The notes under the pieces were generated by a model. That model did no database searches. It saw only the letters and a program-made list of their open reading frames with translations, and had not been told where the DNA came from. A DNA stretch of 64,000 nt from Advenella sp048381675. GTDB lineage: Bacteria > Pseudomonadota > Gammaproteobacteria > Burkholderiales > Burkholderiaceae_B. Numbering within the stretch: position 1 is the stretch's first letter; every line of letters begins with the position of its first letter. This document shows, piece by piece, positions 43,293-52,999 of the stretch. The stretch spans positions 22,997 through 86,996 of the forward strand of contig NZ_JBLWIS010000013.1 of the NCBI RefSeq assembly GCF_048381675.1, given 5' to 3'. The position numbers and the translations under genes are program-made.

Positions 43293-44620
43293 TCAGGTTT
43301 CGATTGAGTCGGTGTGTTCGAGCCTGCGTATATTGACGGTTCCAATGCGTTGTTCTTCGATGCTTGCCACCCGTAATTCGAACTGCTCATGGATCAGGGT
43401 TTCTCCCTCTATGGGCAGGCGGCCGAATCGGCTGAGCATATATCCCCCCAGGGAGGCGTAGTCGCCTTCAACGCTAACCAGTCCTTCTGTCTGGAGCGCA
43501 ATTTCCAGCTGATGCAGGTCGGCGCTGCCTGCCACTGTCCAGTGCCCGGGTCCGGTTGCCTGGATTTCCATGGTTTCGTCTTCGTCGGGGAACTCACCGG
43601 CAATGGCCTCAAGGATGTCGATGGGGGAAACCACGCCCATGAGTTCACCAAATTCATCACTGACCAGAACGATTTGCCCGCTGGCCCGGCGCAAGGTTTC
43701 GATCAGGTTGATGGCCGTGATGGATTCCGGCACGTAGATCGGGGTGCGCAAGCTGTTTTTTTCATTGATTTTGCCATCACGGATCAGGTCGCCAAGCAGG
43801 TCTTTCACGCGGGCCACCCCAATAACATTATCAATGGATCCACGGCAGACCGGGAAGTAACCATGGGGCACTTCAAGTAGTTTTTCACGGATTTTTTCAG
43901 GATCTTCATCCAGGTTCACCCATGAGATATCGGAGCGGTGCGTCATGATGGATCGTACGTTTCGTTCGGCCAGTGTCAGGACACCGCTGACCATGCTGCG
44001 CTCTTCCGGGGCAAAGGCGGCAGGCGTCATGTCTTCAGGGATATCGGGCAGTTCACCGATGTGCTCCTCTTGTGTCTGACGCCCACCCAGCAGGCGCAGA
44101 ACTGCTTTTGAAGTGCGCTCACGCATGGGGAAACGGGCCTGTTTCCGGACAATATTGCGTCGGGCGATCTGGTTCAGGGCTTCAATCATGATAGAGAAGC
44201 CAATGGCCGCATACAAATAACCTTTGGGTAGATGAAAGCCCAGGCCTTCGGCGAACAGGCTCAGACCGATCATGAGCAGGAAGCTCAGGCACAATACGAC
44301 AACAGTAGGATGCGCGTTGACGAAGCGTGTCAGCGGCTTGGAAGCAACCAGCATGACACCGATGGATATGATGACCGCAGCCATCATGACCGGCAACTGG
44401 TCTACCATGCCCACCGCCGTGATGACCGCATCCAGGGAAAAAACGGCATCCAGTACCACAATTTGTGTGACAACGACGCCAAAGCTGGCGTAACCGCCCG
44501 AGGCTGACCCTTTGTGAGAAACCCCTTCAAGCTGAGGTTATCAATGCCAAGGACGATCTCCAGAACGACAAGCGTTGCAAGACCGATCCAGGCAGCGGGG
44601 TCCATGAATAGTTCAATCAT
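43293..44620 (-). pseudogene. TerC-CBS-CorC family protein, broken by an internal deletion and frameshift
   Basis: The N-terminus from 44620 is typical (MIELFMDPAAWIGLATLVVL ... GIDNL). Near 44535 the frame then jumps to another one that reads QLEGVSHKGSASGGYASFGV and continues through VVLDAVFSLDAVITAVGMV, two CBS domains (about VSGVLTLAERNVRSIMTHR onwards) and a CorC_HlyC domain to the stop at 43293. Compared with intact relatives, roughly 80 codons (the loop and helices after GIDNL) are missing, and the join is out of frame. Intact family members are membrane proteins linked to metal transport. An internal ATG at 44459 could still express the C-terminal part. Confidence 0.85.
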
Positions 44621-45028
44621 TGTGTTTGGGGCTAAAGGCGTGGCAAGGCAAACAGGCGTACAGTGGCATTAGCCCGGGACGGATGAATCCGAAGCGGGCT
44701 ATTAGGCGTAACGGGGTATGCAGTGCAAAAGACAATCGAAGTTTGGCTGGCGTTGGCCAGCACCGTACTGGGTGGTTCTGTGTCAGAAGCCATAGGGTAT
44801 TTTCAATTGAAATAGGATAAACATAGATAGCTGGAACGACATTTTATTTTATTGTTACATGATCCTAGCACGTGGATATGACAATGACAAGACACAAACA
44901 TGACATATGGGCGGGTGTCCCGGTTGTATGAAGGACAAGAACTTGTCTGATTTCAACGTTGGGGCGGGGCGGCGAATATGCTATAGTTGCGGGCTATGCG
45001 AATCCTTCAGGATCAACCTCGATACAAG
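44621..45028. other. Intergenic region without recognised gene
   Basis: About 400 bases between the terC remnant and the DUF2946 gene. Short open frames here (for example 44620-44820) have no similarity I can see. I looked for a yybP-ykoY manganese riboswitch, which often precedes terC, and found none. The last 100 bases must hold the promoter for the DUF2946 gene. Confidence 0.5.
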
Positions 45029-45421
45029 ATGACACGCGTCTGGCAAATTCTTTTTTGCCTGACGGTTTTGTCGTTGCTGTGCCGGGCGCTTATTCCTGTC
45101 GGCTATATGCCCGACTTTTCCGGCACCCGCGACGGAAGATTTTCCATTACCATCTGTACCGTTGCCGGTACCAGCACCATACTGGTGGATGCAAACGGGC
45201 AGCCAGTCGAGCCATCGTCAGGCGATTATTTTGACAATCAGAATTGCTCATTTTGCCTGCTTGCATCGCAAATATTAATTCCCGCATCTGAAGCGCCTGC
45301 GTTGGTGACGTTCGTTACGCAACGTCCTGCCCCATTGCTACATGGCAATGAAGCACTCCCTCCTTTGCCCGCCCAGGGCCCGCCACTGGGCTCTCGTGCC
45401 CCTCCTTTAAGCCTCGGTTAA
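45029..45421 (+). CDS. DUF2946 family protein
   Basis: 130 residues. An N-terminal signal anchor (MTRVWQILFCLTVLSLLCRA) runs into the family motif LIPVGYMPDFSG. A CSFC pair near residue 75 and a Pro-rich tail follow. DUF2946 genes are commonly found next to TonB-dependent receptors for copper or other metal compounds, as here. The ATG at 45029 gives the usual N-terminus; an ATG at 44996 is an alternative. Function unknown. Confidence 0.75.
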   Translation: MTRVWQILFCLTVLSLLCRALIPVGYMPDFSGTRDGRFSITICTVAGTSTILVDANGQPVEPSSGDYFDNQNCSFCLLASQILIPASEAPALVTFVTQRPAPLLHGNEALPPLPAQGPPLGSRAPPLSLG

Positions 45422-45724
45422 CTTTTTGCCAGTGATTGTGTTCGCCTCAATCATGCCTTGACGATTGTTTTCCGGGGTTTTTTTGTGTTTATGGTCCATT
45501 CCCGCTTATGCGACAGCGTCAGGCCGGTTGCGCTATTGCCTTTTCTTGCACCTGCTTCAAATATCAGGCCCGCGCCCAGGCATTAAGTCTTTCCGGTAAT
45601 CGGTGAATCGGTCAATGCATCAGTAACAATCGTCTATTCCAGACTCTAGTAACGTGCGGCGTCACAGTCAGTTTGCGTCCGTGCTTTGTTACCTATAAAC
45701 ATAAATGGATATATAAATTCACAA
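45422..45724. other. Leader region of the receptor operon
   Basis: About 300 bases before the TonB receptor. It was examined for a cobalamin riboswitch because of the CobN-like gene; no CCCGCAACTG block, GCCACTG block or B12 box is visible. No clear Fur box was found either. A GGTGAATCGG stretch at about 45600 is not enough to support a riboswitch. Confidence 0.4.
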
Positions 45725-47683
45725 ATGACAGATTTTAATTTTATTTGCCTATCACGTTTTCGCCGGTCCGTCTTGGTCTGCCCTACGGTAGCCGGTGCCC
45801 TATTTGGTACTGTCTGGGTCAATACCAGCGTTGCCAGTGTTACCCAATTGGATCCCATTGTGGTAACGGCATCGGCAAGCGAGCGTTTGTTGGAGGATGC
45901 ACCCGCCAGTGTCACGGTGTTAAACAGCGAGGAGCTGAGTCGTCGGCCGATTTATGATGTGGCCCAAGCGGTAGAGGGGTCTCCTGGTGTGACGCTGAGT
46001 AGTGTAGGTATCAATGGCAAGGGTATTTCAATTCGTGGCATGAAAACAGACCACACCCTTGTCCTGTATGATGGCATGCGTATCAATCAGTCGGGTCCCC
46101 TTATTTTCGGTTCGGATTTTGAACACGGCTGGATGCCGGCGGAAGCCATTGAGCGTATTGAAATTGTCCGTGGTCCCATGTCTTCGCTTTACGGTTCAGA
46201 GGCGCTGGGCGGTGTTGTCAACGTGATATCACGACGTGCCACCGATGAGTGGGTCAGTGTTTTTTCTGCCGATGGCGTTTTTCCCCGCACCAGTCGGGGC
46301 GGTGACCGTCACCGTCTGGGTGCCTATATTTCAGGTCCCCTGGTACAGGACGTGCTTGGCCTGACGGTGTCCGGGCAATATCAACATACGCAGGCCTTAT
46401 ACACGCCTCAAAGTGCAACGCCCACGGCTTTTCATGAGACCTCCATGGGGTACCGGAAAGACCTGTTGGGCACGGTGGGATTAACCTGGACACCTGATGA
46501 CAGGCAACGCCTGGACGCCACCATGAGTGTCGGCAAGGAAGATCGTTGGCGCAATAGCACCACTTACCGTTCAGACGACAATATACGCCGGCAACGCCTT
46601 TCCCTGTCACATTCCGGAGACTGGGACTGGGGGAAAAGTGAAATCAAGCTGTACCGCTCCAATCTCAAGCGTGTCAATGACCGGACAGACGGTGGCAGCA
46701 CCGGCCCGCACCAGTTTACCGATAAGGTTGCCAGTGGCATGATCAGCTTTGAGCCATTGGCCGGGCACACCGTTACGCTGGGCGGTGAATTGCGCAAGGA
46801 AACCCTGGAAGATCCCACCGTGAATGCGTCCGGTCGGGAAAATGCCACCCACAAGGCTTTCTTCCTGCAGGATGAAATGATGCTGGGGGAAAACTGGGAA
46901 TTGCTGCTTGGCAGCCGTTTCGACCACCACCCCAATTATGGCTGGCAGACCAGTCCGCGTGCTTATGTGCTGTATCATTTCAATGATGAACTTGTTTTCA
47001 AGGGCGGTGTGGGCAAGGGTTTCCGGGCTCCTACGCTTAAACAGTTGTCACCCGGTTATCGAGGTACATGGGGGCGGAGTTCGGAAATTTTCGGCAATCC
47101 CGACCTGAAGCCGGAAACTTCGGTATCGTATGAAGCAGGGTTTGATTATACCGGTGACCGCTGGCAGGCCAATGCCATGCTGTTCCTGAATCAGGTGGAA
47201 GACCTGATTGATAGCAACTGTGTGTCCGGGTGTACTGGCAAGATCAAAACGTACGAGTACGTTAACATCAACAAGGCTCGCATTAGCGGCCTGGAGCTGG
47301 TCTTTGGGGTTGAGCTGCCCTGGAACCTGCATCTGAAAACCAATTATACCTATCTGGATGCGGTGGACCGCACCAGCAAAACGCGTCTGACGGATCGTTC
47401 GCGTCATACCGCCAATGCCACCTTGAACTGGCAACCGACGGATGACTGGGATGCCAGCCTCAGATGGCAGTATGTCGGTTCACAACGGACGACTTCAGGG
47501 TCGGGGTATCAGCCTGCCTATGCAATCCTTTCCCTGTATGGCAGTTACGATGTCAACCGGCATGTGACCCTGCATGCGGGTATCGAAAACCTCACCGACA
47601 AGCGTCTGGCCGATGAGTCCGCAGATTATGTCTTTAGTGATGAAGGGCGTCGCCTGTTTGTTGGCATGGAAATGAGGTTCTGA
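45725..47683 (+). CDS. TonB-dependent outer-membrane receptor
   Basis: 652 residues. After a signal sequence of about 37 residues comes the TonB box region (LDPIVVTASASER). The plug follows (APASVTVLNSEELSRRPI, GISIRGMKTDHTLVLYDGMR, IERIEIVRGPMSSLYGSEALGGVVN), then a 22-strand barrel ending in Phe (RRLFVGMEMRF). The barrel resembles CirA/FepA/BtuB-type receptors. A disulfide loop, DSNCVSGCTG, sits near residue 500. It is followed after four bases by the CobN-like gene, so the ligand is probably a metal tetrapyrrole (haem, another metalloporphyrin or a corrinoid). The start lacks a strong ribosome-binding site. Confidence 0.9.
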   Translation: MTDFNFICLSRFRRSVLVCPTVAGALFGTVWVNTSVASVTQLDPIVVTASASERLLEDAPASVTVLNSEELSRRPIYDVAQAVEGSPGVTLSSVGINGKGISIRGMKTDHTLVLYDGMRINQSGPLIFGSDFEHGWMPAEAIERIEIVRGPMSSLYGSEALGGVVNVISRRATDEWVSVFSADGVFPRTSRGGDRHRLGAYISGPLVQDVLGLTVSGQYQHTQALYTPQSATPTAFHETSMGYRKDLLGTVGLTWTPDDRQRLDATMSVGKEDRWRNSTTYRSDDNIRRQRLSLSHSGDWDWGKSEIKLYRSNLKRVNDRTDGGSTGPHQFTDKVASGMISFEPLAGHTVTLGGELRKETLEDPTVNASGRENATHKAFFLQDEMMLGENWELLLGSRFDHHPNYGWQTSPRAYVLYHFNDELVFKGGVGKGFRAPTLKQLSPGYRGTWGRSSEIFGNPDLKPETSVSYEAGFDYTGDRWQANAMLFLNQVEDLIDSNCVSGCTGKIKTYEYVNINKARISGLELVFGVELPWNLHLKTNYTYLDAVDRTSKTRLTDRSRHTANATLNWQPTDDWDASLRWQYVGSQRTTSGSGYQPAYAILSLYGSYDVNRHVTLHAGIENLTDKRLADESADYVFSDEGRRLFVGMEMRF

Positions 47684-47687
47684 TCCT

Positions 47688-50600
47688 ATGTGCAAGTTGC
47701 TGCTTAATTCATGGATATTATTGTGGTGGTGTTTGGGTATTGCCGGGCTTGTCCCGGCCCAGACAGTTGCCGATGTTGCGGCTCCGCTGGTCAAGGTGGT
47801 TACCAACCGTTCGGTGCTGCCGGCCAAATTTCAGGTGCTGGCTCCGATTGCCGAACGTGCCGGTGTCCGGCTTGAGCATGTGGATGTTGGGACGATAGGT
47901 GCACCTGTCGGACAATGGTTGCCGGGTGCCAGCCTGGTGGTGCTTGATACGCCGCGTCCCAGTGCCCGTGCCGAAGTGGATGGTGCGATGGGTGAAAACC
48001 TGCGGCAGGGGAATATCCCCTGGCTCAGGGTTGGCAACCGGGTTGAAGACTTTGGCGGCATGACGTCCGAACAGGCCCGGCAACTGTCAAGCTATTACAC
48101 CAACGGCGGTGTCGGTAATTTCGGCTTGTTTTTCCAGGCCGCCAAAGACCTTGTGGCAGGCCGTTCCATTGTCTCGCTACCGGCGGCCGAATCAGTGCCT
48201 GAGACCGGGTTTTATCATCCGGCCGTCCCACAGGTATTCGAGTCGCTTGAGACTTACCTGGCATGGGCCCGGGCACGCATGCCCCAGGCGGTTGGCCAGG
48301 TTGCCTTTCTGATTCACAACGGTGTGGTCAGTGATATGCAGACGCAGCTTATTGATGCTTTGATTGCCGCCGCCGAAGCCAGAAATATTTTGCCGCTTGC
48401 CTTCTGGTATGACAGTAACGACCCGAAGGCATTGACGAAGGTCATCAAGCCGGCCGGTGCCGATGCGATGGTCAACCTGCGCATGACACAGAACAGTACC
48501 GAGCGTGCTGCCGAACTGGCGCAATTGGGTATCCCCGTGATCCAGACCCTGACCTATCGTGAGGGCGATCAGGCCCAATGGCTGGCAGCGCCCAGTGGTG
48601 TGGCGCAAAGGGTTGTGCCGATCTTTATGGCCATTCCTGAAACCTGGGGCATGAGCGACCCGATGGTGCTGTCTGTCTTGCAGGACGGAGCGGCGGTGCC
48701 CATGGCTGAACAGGTGGGCGGTTTGCTGGATAAATTGCGCAAGTTGATTGAGTTACGCAACAAGCCTGCCAGCGACAGGCAACTGGCACTGATGTTCTGG
48801 AATTATCCACCCGGTGAGCGCAATTTCGGGGCTTCACACCTGAATGTTCCGGTCAGTATTGAAAACATGACCCGGGCGCTGAAGCAGGCAGGCTATGACA
48901 TTGATCCCATCAACGAAGCCGACATGATTGAAAAAGGCCAGGCCATGCTGTCCATGCTGTACCGAAGCAGCCCACCTGAAGATTTGCTGGCCCGTGACCT
49001 GGCAGCGGTGCTGCCGGTTTCGCAATACCAGGCATGGCTGGACAAACTGCCAGCCGGGCCACGCGAGGGCATGGCGGTTTGGGGGAATCCGGCAGACCAT
49101 TGGGCGGTACGCACGGTGGATGGCGTGCCTGCGTTCGTGATTCCCAGGATGAAGTTGGGTAAGCTGGTTATCATGCCACAAATGCCCAGAGCCGCGGAAA
49201 TGGGCAGTCATTACCACGATGAGTCGAAAGCACCCGATCATTTGTACATGGCGGCTTATTTGTGGGTGCGTGAAGCGTTCGGTGCCAACGCCCTGATCCA
49301 TCTGGGCACGCATGGTACCCAGGAATGGTTGCCCGGCAAGGACAGGGGGCTTTCCATGCGTGACTATCCCTTCCTGGCATTGGGAGATTTGCCTGTTTTT
49401 TATCCTTATATCCAGGATAACGTCGGCGAGGCGTTACAAACGCGGCGCCGGGGCAGGGCGGTGTCCATCAGTCATCAAACACCGCCTTTCGCACCGGCAG
49501 GACTTTATGACGAACTGCGCGATATGCTGACGCTAATAGAAGAGTATGAACGGCTGGATGAAGGTGTCGTGCAGCAGGCGGTCATGGAAAAAATCCTGGC
49601 CGCCACGCGTGATTCCAGCCTGATTCAGGACTTGGGCTGGCAGGAAAGTCAGGCTCGTGATGATTTTTCGGGTTTTCTGCAGGTTTTGCACGATCATTTG
49701 CAGTCGCTGGCCCAAACCGCCATGCCACTGGGGCTGCATCGTTTTGGCCAGCCTTCTGCGCCGGAACACCGGCTTTCCGTGGTGATGCAACAGCTGGGAC
49801 AGCCTTTTTATGAGGCGCTGGGTTTGCCGGATGGGGTGTTTGCGGAAGATTTCACGAAGCTGCAAAGCAGCGTTCCTTACCAAACCCTGAATCGTTACTT
49901 GCGTGAGGGTGAAGATATTGCCACGGCTGCGCCTGAACTTCAGGTGCATCTGCGGCGTGCCCAAAAGCTGGACGCGGGCCTGGCTGATACCGGCGAGATG
50001 GAAGCGTTATTAAGCGGCTTGTCGGGCGATTTCGTGTTGCCGGGGCCGGGGGGCGATCCCATCCGCCGTCCCGGTTTGGCCAGCGGCCGTAATCTGTATG
50101 CGCTGGAACCCGATAAATTGCCCACGCCTGCCGCTTATGAAAGCGGTGGCACGGCATTGATGCAACTGGTGGATACTTATCGCAGCGAGCATCAGGGCGC
50201 CTGGCCCCAACGCCTGGCATTCAGCCTGTGGGCGGGTGAAGCGGTGCGTCATCAAGGCATTACCGAAGGGCAGGTTTTACAGGCGCTGGGCCTGAAACCG
50301 GTATGGGCGCGCAATGGCCGGATTTCCCGTCTGGAGATCATTCCTGCTACTACGCTGGGCCGACCGCGTATTGATGTTGTCATTCAGACAACGGGTGTGT
50401 ACCGGGATCAGTTTGATGGTTTTATGCGCTTGCTGGCCGAGTCCATGAATCGGCTTGCGGAGCTGGATGAACCGGATAATCCGGTTGCGTCCAATACAAA
50501 GCGGATCATGGACGAACTGCTGGCATCGGGCATGTCTGCAAACGAGGCTGGGCAGGCTGCCCGCTACCGGATTTTCAGCAGTGCGCCGGGCAATTATGGC

Positions 50601-51578
50601 ACGGGCCTGCCCGGCATGATGCAGCAATCCACCCAGTGGGAAGGGGATGCCGTCTTGGCCGGGCAGTTCCTGAATCGCATGCAGTATGCCTATGGCAGTG
50701 AAGGCTGGGCCATCAAGCCATCTTCGGCCAACCTGCTGGCGGCCCAGTTGCGGGGCACCGATGCAGCGGTCATGTCACGCACATCCAACATACATGGTGT
50801 GCTTTCCACCGATCATCCCTTTGAGTTCCTGGGTGGGCTGTCGGTGGCGATCCGGCATCTGGATGGCAAAAGCCCACCGCTGTATATCTCTGATTTGCGC
50901 CAAAAAGAACCCAAGACCACTTCCATGCAAGCCTTTCTTTCCAACGAAATGCGGGTCAGATACCTGAATCCGCACTGGATACAGGGCATGCAAAATGAAG
51001 GTTATGCCGGTACGCTGGAAGTTGTGGATACGGTTAATAACCTGTTTGGCTGGCAGGCTGTGGATCCGGCTACCGTGCGGTCCGATCAATGGCAGGCCAT
51101 CTTCGACACTTATATTGAAGATACCCGTCAATTGGGTACGAATGAATGGTTTGAGCAGCACAACCCAACCGCCCAGGCGCAGTTGCTGGAACGTATGGCC
51201 GAAGCTATACGCAAAGGCTATTGGGATGCGCCCGAAGCCACCCGGCAGGCGCTGGCCGAGCGCTGGCAGGAACTGGAACAGCAGTTCAATGCTACGGCCG
51301 GAGATCCGCTGACACAGGCTTTTGTGGCGGACATGGCCCAGGGGTTTGGCCTGGCGCAAGTGGCTGCAGAAGCAGGTGCCGCAACACCTGAGCCCGTTTC
51401 TGCAGCCGACGCCCAGGCGCCGTCTGCAGTCAGTGGTCAGGTCATGCAGGCGGTGGAAACGGCGCTGCCATCGTTTCCCTCGATGCTGGTTTTTTCACTT
51501 TCCCTGCTGGGGGTTGCCACCTTGTATGGTGCGCTGCGCCAATGGCGCAGGACCCGTACAGGGCATACACACGCATAA
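47688..51578 (+). CDS. Periplasmic CobN/HmuS-like chelatase-family protein
   Basis: 1296 residues of the CobN/magnesium-chelatase large-subunit superfamily. Motifs: LGKLVIMPQMPRA, IHLGTHGTQEWLPGKDRGLS near residue 540, and TSNIHGVLSTDHPFEFLGG with YISDLRQKEP near residue 1040-1075. Unlike cytoplasmic CobN it has a signal peptide (MCKLLLNSWILLWWCLGIAG, cleavage near PAQT) and a C-terminal helix (about 1262-1282) followed by basic residues. It should therefore sit on the periplasmic face of the inner membrane. No CobS, CobT or ChlI/D partner is present. In Bacteroidetes, CobN-like HmuS acts in haem uptake loci and has been reported to remove iron from haem; a similar dechelatase role is inferred here. 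Confidence 0.88.
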   Translation: MCKLLLNSWILLWWCLGIAGLVPAQTVADVAAPLVKVVTNRSVLPAKFQVLAPIAERAGVRLEHVDVGTIGAPVGQWLPGASLVVLDTPRPSARAEVDGAMGENLRQGNIPWLRVGNRVEDFGGMTSEQARQLSSYYTNGGVGNFGLFFQAAKDLVAGRSIVSLPAAESVPETGFYHPAVPQVFESLETYLAWARARMPQAVGQVAFLIHNGVVSDMQTQLIDALIAAAEARNILPLAFWYDSNDPKALTKVIKPAGADAMVNLRMTQNSTERAAELAQLGIPVIQTLTYREGDQAQWLAAPSGVAQRVVPIFMAIPETWGMSDPMVLSVLQDGAAVPMAEQVGGLLDKLRKLIELRNKPASDRQLALMFWNYPPGERNFGASHLNVPVSIENMTRALKQAGYDIDPINEADMIEKGQAMLSMLYRSSPPEDLLARDLAAVLPVSQYQAWLDKLPAGPREGMAVWGNPADHWAVRTVDGVPAFVIPRMKLGKLVIMPQMPRAAEMGSHYHDESKAPDHLYMAAYLWVREAFGANALIHLGTHGTQEWLPGKDRGLSMRDYPFLALGDLPVFYPYIQDNVGEALQTRRRGRAVSISHQTPPFAPAGLYDELRDMLTLIEEYERLDEGVVQQAVMEKILAATRDSSLIQDLGWQESQARDDFSGFLQVLHDHLQSLAQTAMPLGLHRFGQPSAPEHRLSVVMQQLGQPFYEALGLPDGVFAEDFTKLQSSVPYQTLNRYLREGEDIATAAPELQVHLRRAQKLDAGLADTGEMEALLSGLSGDFVLPGPGGDPIRRPGLASGRNLYALEPDKLPTPAAYESGGTALMQLVDTYRSEHQGAWPQRLAFSLWAGEAVRHQGITEGQVLQALGLKPVWARNGRISRLEIIPATTLGRPRIDVVIQTTGVYRDQFDGFMRLLAESMNRLAELDEPDNPVASNTKRIMDELLASGMSANEAGQAARYRIFSSAPGNYGTGLPGMMQQSTQWEGDAVLAGQFLNRMQYAYGSEGWAIKPSSANLLAAQLRGTDAAVMSRTSNIHGVLSTDHPFEFLGGLSVAIRHLDGKSPPLYISDLRQKEPKTTSMQAFLSNEMRVRYLNPHWIQGMQNEGYAGTLEVVDTVNNLFGWQAVDPATVRSDQWQAIFDTYIEDTRQLGTNEWFEQHNPTAQAQLLERMAEAIRKGYWDAPEATRQALAERWQELEQQFNATAGDPLTQAFVADMAQGFGLAQVAAEAGAATPEPVSAADAQAPSAVSGQVMQAVETALPSFPSMLVFSLSLLGVATLYGALRQWRRTRTGHTHA

Positions 51579-51595
51579 TTTTTTTGGAGTATTAA

Positions 51596-52084
51596 ATGAA
51601 TTTTCTTGAATCTGGATTGTACGAACTTGCCGGGCTTTTTCTTGCCCCTGTCCTTGTGATGATTTTGCTTTGCCTGTTGTATTCCTTTGCTTCGCTGGGC
51701 GGTTTTGCCGTTGAGTGGTGGCAACGGCGCCGGCAACGCGCTCAACAGATGTTGCGTCAGCGGCATGCCAGCCATGGTGGCACTGCTGATGATCTGGAAC
51801 TATGGATTATGCATCGCCTGGAACTGTTGCGTATTGTGTCGCGCACGGCACCCATGCTGGGTTTGATTGCCACCATGATACCCATGGGGCCAGCCTTGCT
51901 GGCGCTTGGCGGGGGCAATGCCGCCGGTGTTGGCGAGAACCTGGTGACCGCTTTTTCTGCGGTTATTTTGGCATTGATTGCCGCCAGCATTACGTTTTTC
52001 ATTTTGACGGTGCGGCGGCGCTGGCTGTTACAGGAACTGCGTGAGCTGGAACGCCAGGGCCTGCTCGTCATGCAGGAGGCCTAA
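51596..52084 (+). CDS. MotA/TolQ/ExbB-like proton channel protein (HmuT-like)
   Basis: 162 residues with three hydrophobic segments (about 12-35, 85-105, 122-145). The conserved ExbB-type stretch TAPMLGLIATMIPMGPALLAL and NLVTAFSAVILALIAASITFF are present. It follows the CobN-like gene by 17 bases with TTGGAG upstream. With the DUF2149 protein it should form an energy-transducing pair like ExbB/ExbD that couples the proton gradient either to the receptor or to the chelatase. Confidence 0.88.
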   Translation: MNFLESGLYELAGLFLAPVLVMILLCLLYSFASLGGFAVEWWQRRRQRAQQMLRQRHASHGGTADDLELWIMHRLELLRIVSRTAPMLGLIATMIPMGPALLALGGGNAAGVGENLVTAFSAVILALIAASITFFILTVRRRWLLQELRELERQGLLVMQEA

Positions 52085-52086
52085 GT

Positions 52087-52404
52087 ATGCGATTTCTGGA
52101 ATCTGATGACGCAGACGATCCCATCCTTTCGGTGGTTAATATGATTGACCTGTTTCTGGTGGTGATTGGCATTTTGATGGTGGTGGTTGCCCTTAACCCG
52201 CTTAATCCGTATGCCGCACAGGATGTGATTGTGATTGAAAATCCTGGAAAGGCCAATATGACCATGACGATTAAAGAGGGTGAAGAGCTGACACGTTATG
52301 AGTCCAATGGTGAAATCGGGCAGGGGCAGGGCATCAAGGCCGGCATTACTTACCGGCTTGATGACGGGCGCATGATTTATGTGCCTGAAACGGCTTCTAA
52401 TTGA
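52087..52404 (+). CDS. DUF2149 protein (ExbD-like topology, HmuU-like)
   Basis: 105 residues with one N-terminal helix (NMIDLFLVVIGILMVVVALN) carrying an aspartate, then a small periplasmic domain. This is the topology of ExbD/TolR. DUF2149 proteins recur with CobN-like and MotA/TolQ/ExbB-like genes. It starts two bases after the previous stop codon. The 3' end overlaps a convergent Bug remnant by eight bases. Confidence 0.88.
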   Translation: MRFLESDDADDPILSVVNMIDLFLVVIGILMVVVALNPLNPYAAQDVIVIENPGKANMTMTIKEGEELTRYESNGEIGQGQGIKAGITYRLDDGRMIYVPETASN

Positions 52405-52736
52405 GTTTGGAGCTGGTGGCTTTGGCAAGATTTTTCCATTCGATGGATTCCTCTTTGATGTACGCCAGCAGCTCCTGCAGATTATTGGCCGGAATGGTTG
52501 GGTTCATCACCAGTACCAGCGGCACTTGCAGCACATTGGTGATTGGCGTGAAGTCTTTCTGGGCGTCATAAGGCATTGCTGCATTTATATAGGGGTTGAT
52601 GACGATGGGGCCGCCTGGTGGCCAGGGCACAACCATGGTAATGGTATGTGAGGGGAACGAGTTTGCCAGTGCAACGCTGCTTGAAACGGTGCCCACCACG
52701 CAGGCCATCGGCAGAAAGGATTTCCATTTTTTTCAT
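52397..52736 (-). pseudogene. Bug/TctC-family solute receptor, miniature remnant
   Basis: The remnant keeps three pieces of a Bug receptor (normally about 320 residues). They are the mature N-terminus with TITMVVPWPPGGP, a middle piece INPYINAAMPYDAQKDFTPITNVL to AYIK, and the last residues ESIEWKNLAKATSSKLN. Two internal deletions join these pieces without breaking the frame. The signal peptide is separated by one extra A in a run of seven at the start (52727-52733): with six A the frame would read MKKWKSFLPMACVVGTV. It is therefore non-functional. The intact family binds carboxylates for tripartite transporters. Confidence 0.85.
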
Positions 52737-52937
52737 TATTGGTCCCCTTTGGTTATTTGCTTCATTATTGAAATATTCGGGTGTTTTTGTAAGTGGTTTT
52801 TACCATGTGTCAGGCACATACCCGCTTTGCTTTGGAAGGATGGGCTGATGTACTTTGTTCTGACGGGGCATGGTTTGTGGCAGGTTATACAGAAAGATAT
52901 GTTTTCTTTTCGAGATGTTCTGTTCTAGTTTTTATTT

Positions 52938-52956
52938 GATAATAGTTCTCATTAAT
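52938..52956. promoter_or_regulatory. Putative Fur box upstream of the siderophore-interacting protein
   Basis: GATAATAGTTCTCATTAAT matches 13 of 19 positions of the Fur consensus and keeps the GATAAT and TCATTA halves. It lies 44 bases before the ATG of the SIP gene, in the expected promoter position. Confidence 0.6.
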
Positions 52957-52999
52957 GTTATCTTGCTAGGCATTGTAAGAGATATGAATGAGGTCTTAA

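Noticed and set aside
44620..44820. 66-codon plus-strand frame
   Set aside because: Composition is not protein-like, no ribosome-binding site and no family.
44621..44986. Possible yybP-ykoY manganese riboswitch upstream of terC
   Set aside because: The conserved paired loops with CUGGGGAGUA-like sequence could not be found on the minus strand.
45422..45724. Possible cobalamin riboswitch before the TonB receptor
   Set aside because: Only a GGTGAATCGG stretch and a CAGGCCGG stretch resemble parts of it; the CCCGCAACTG and GCCACTG blocks and the B12 box are absent.
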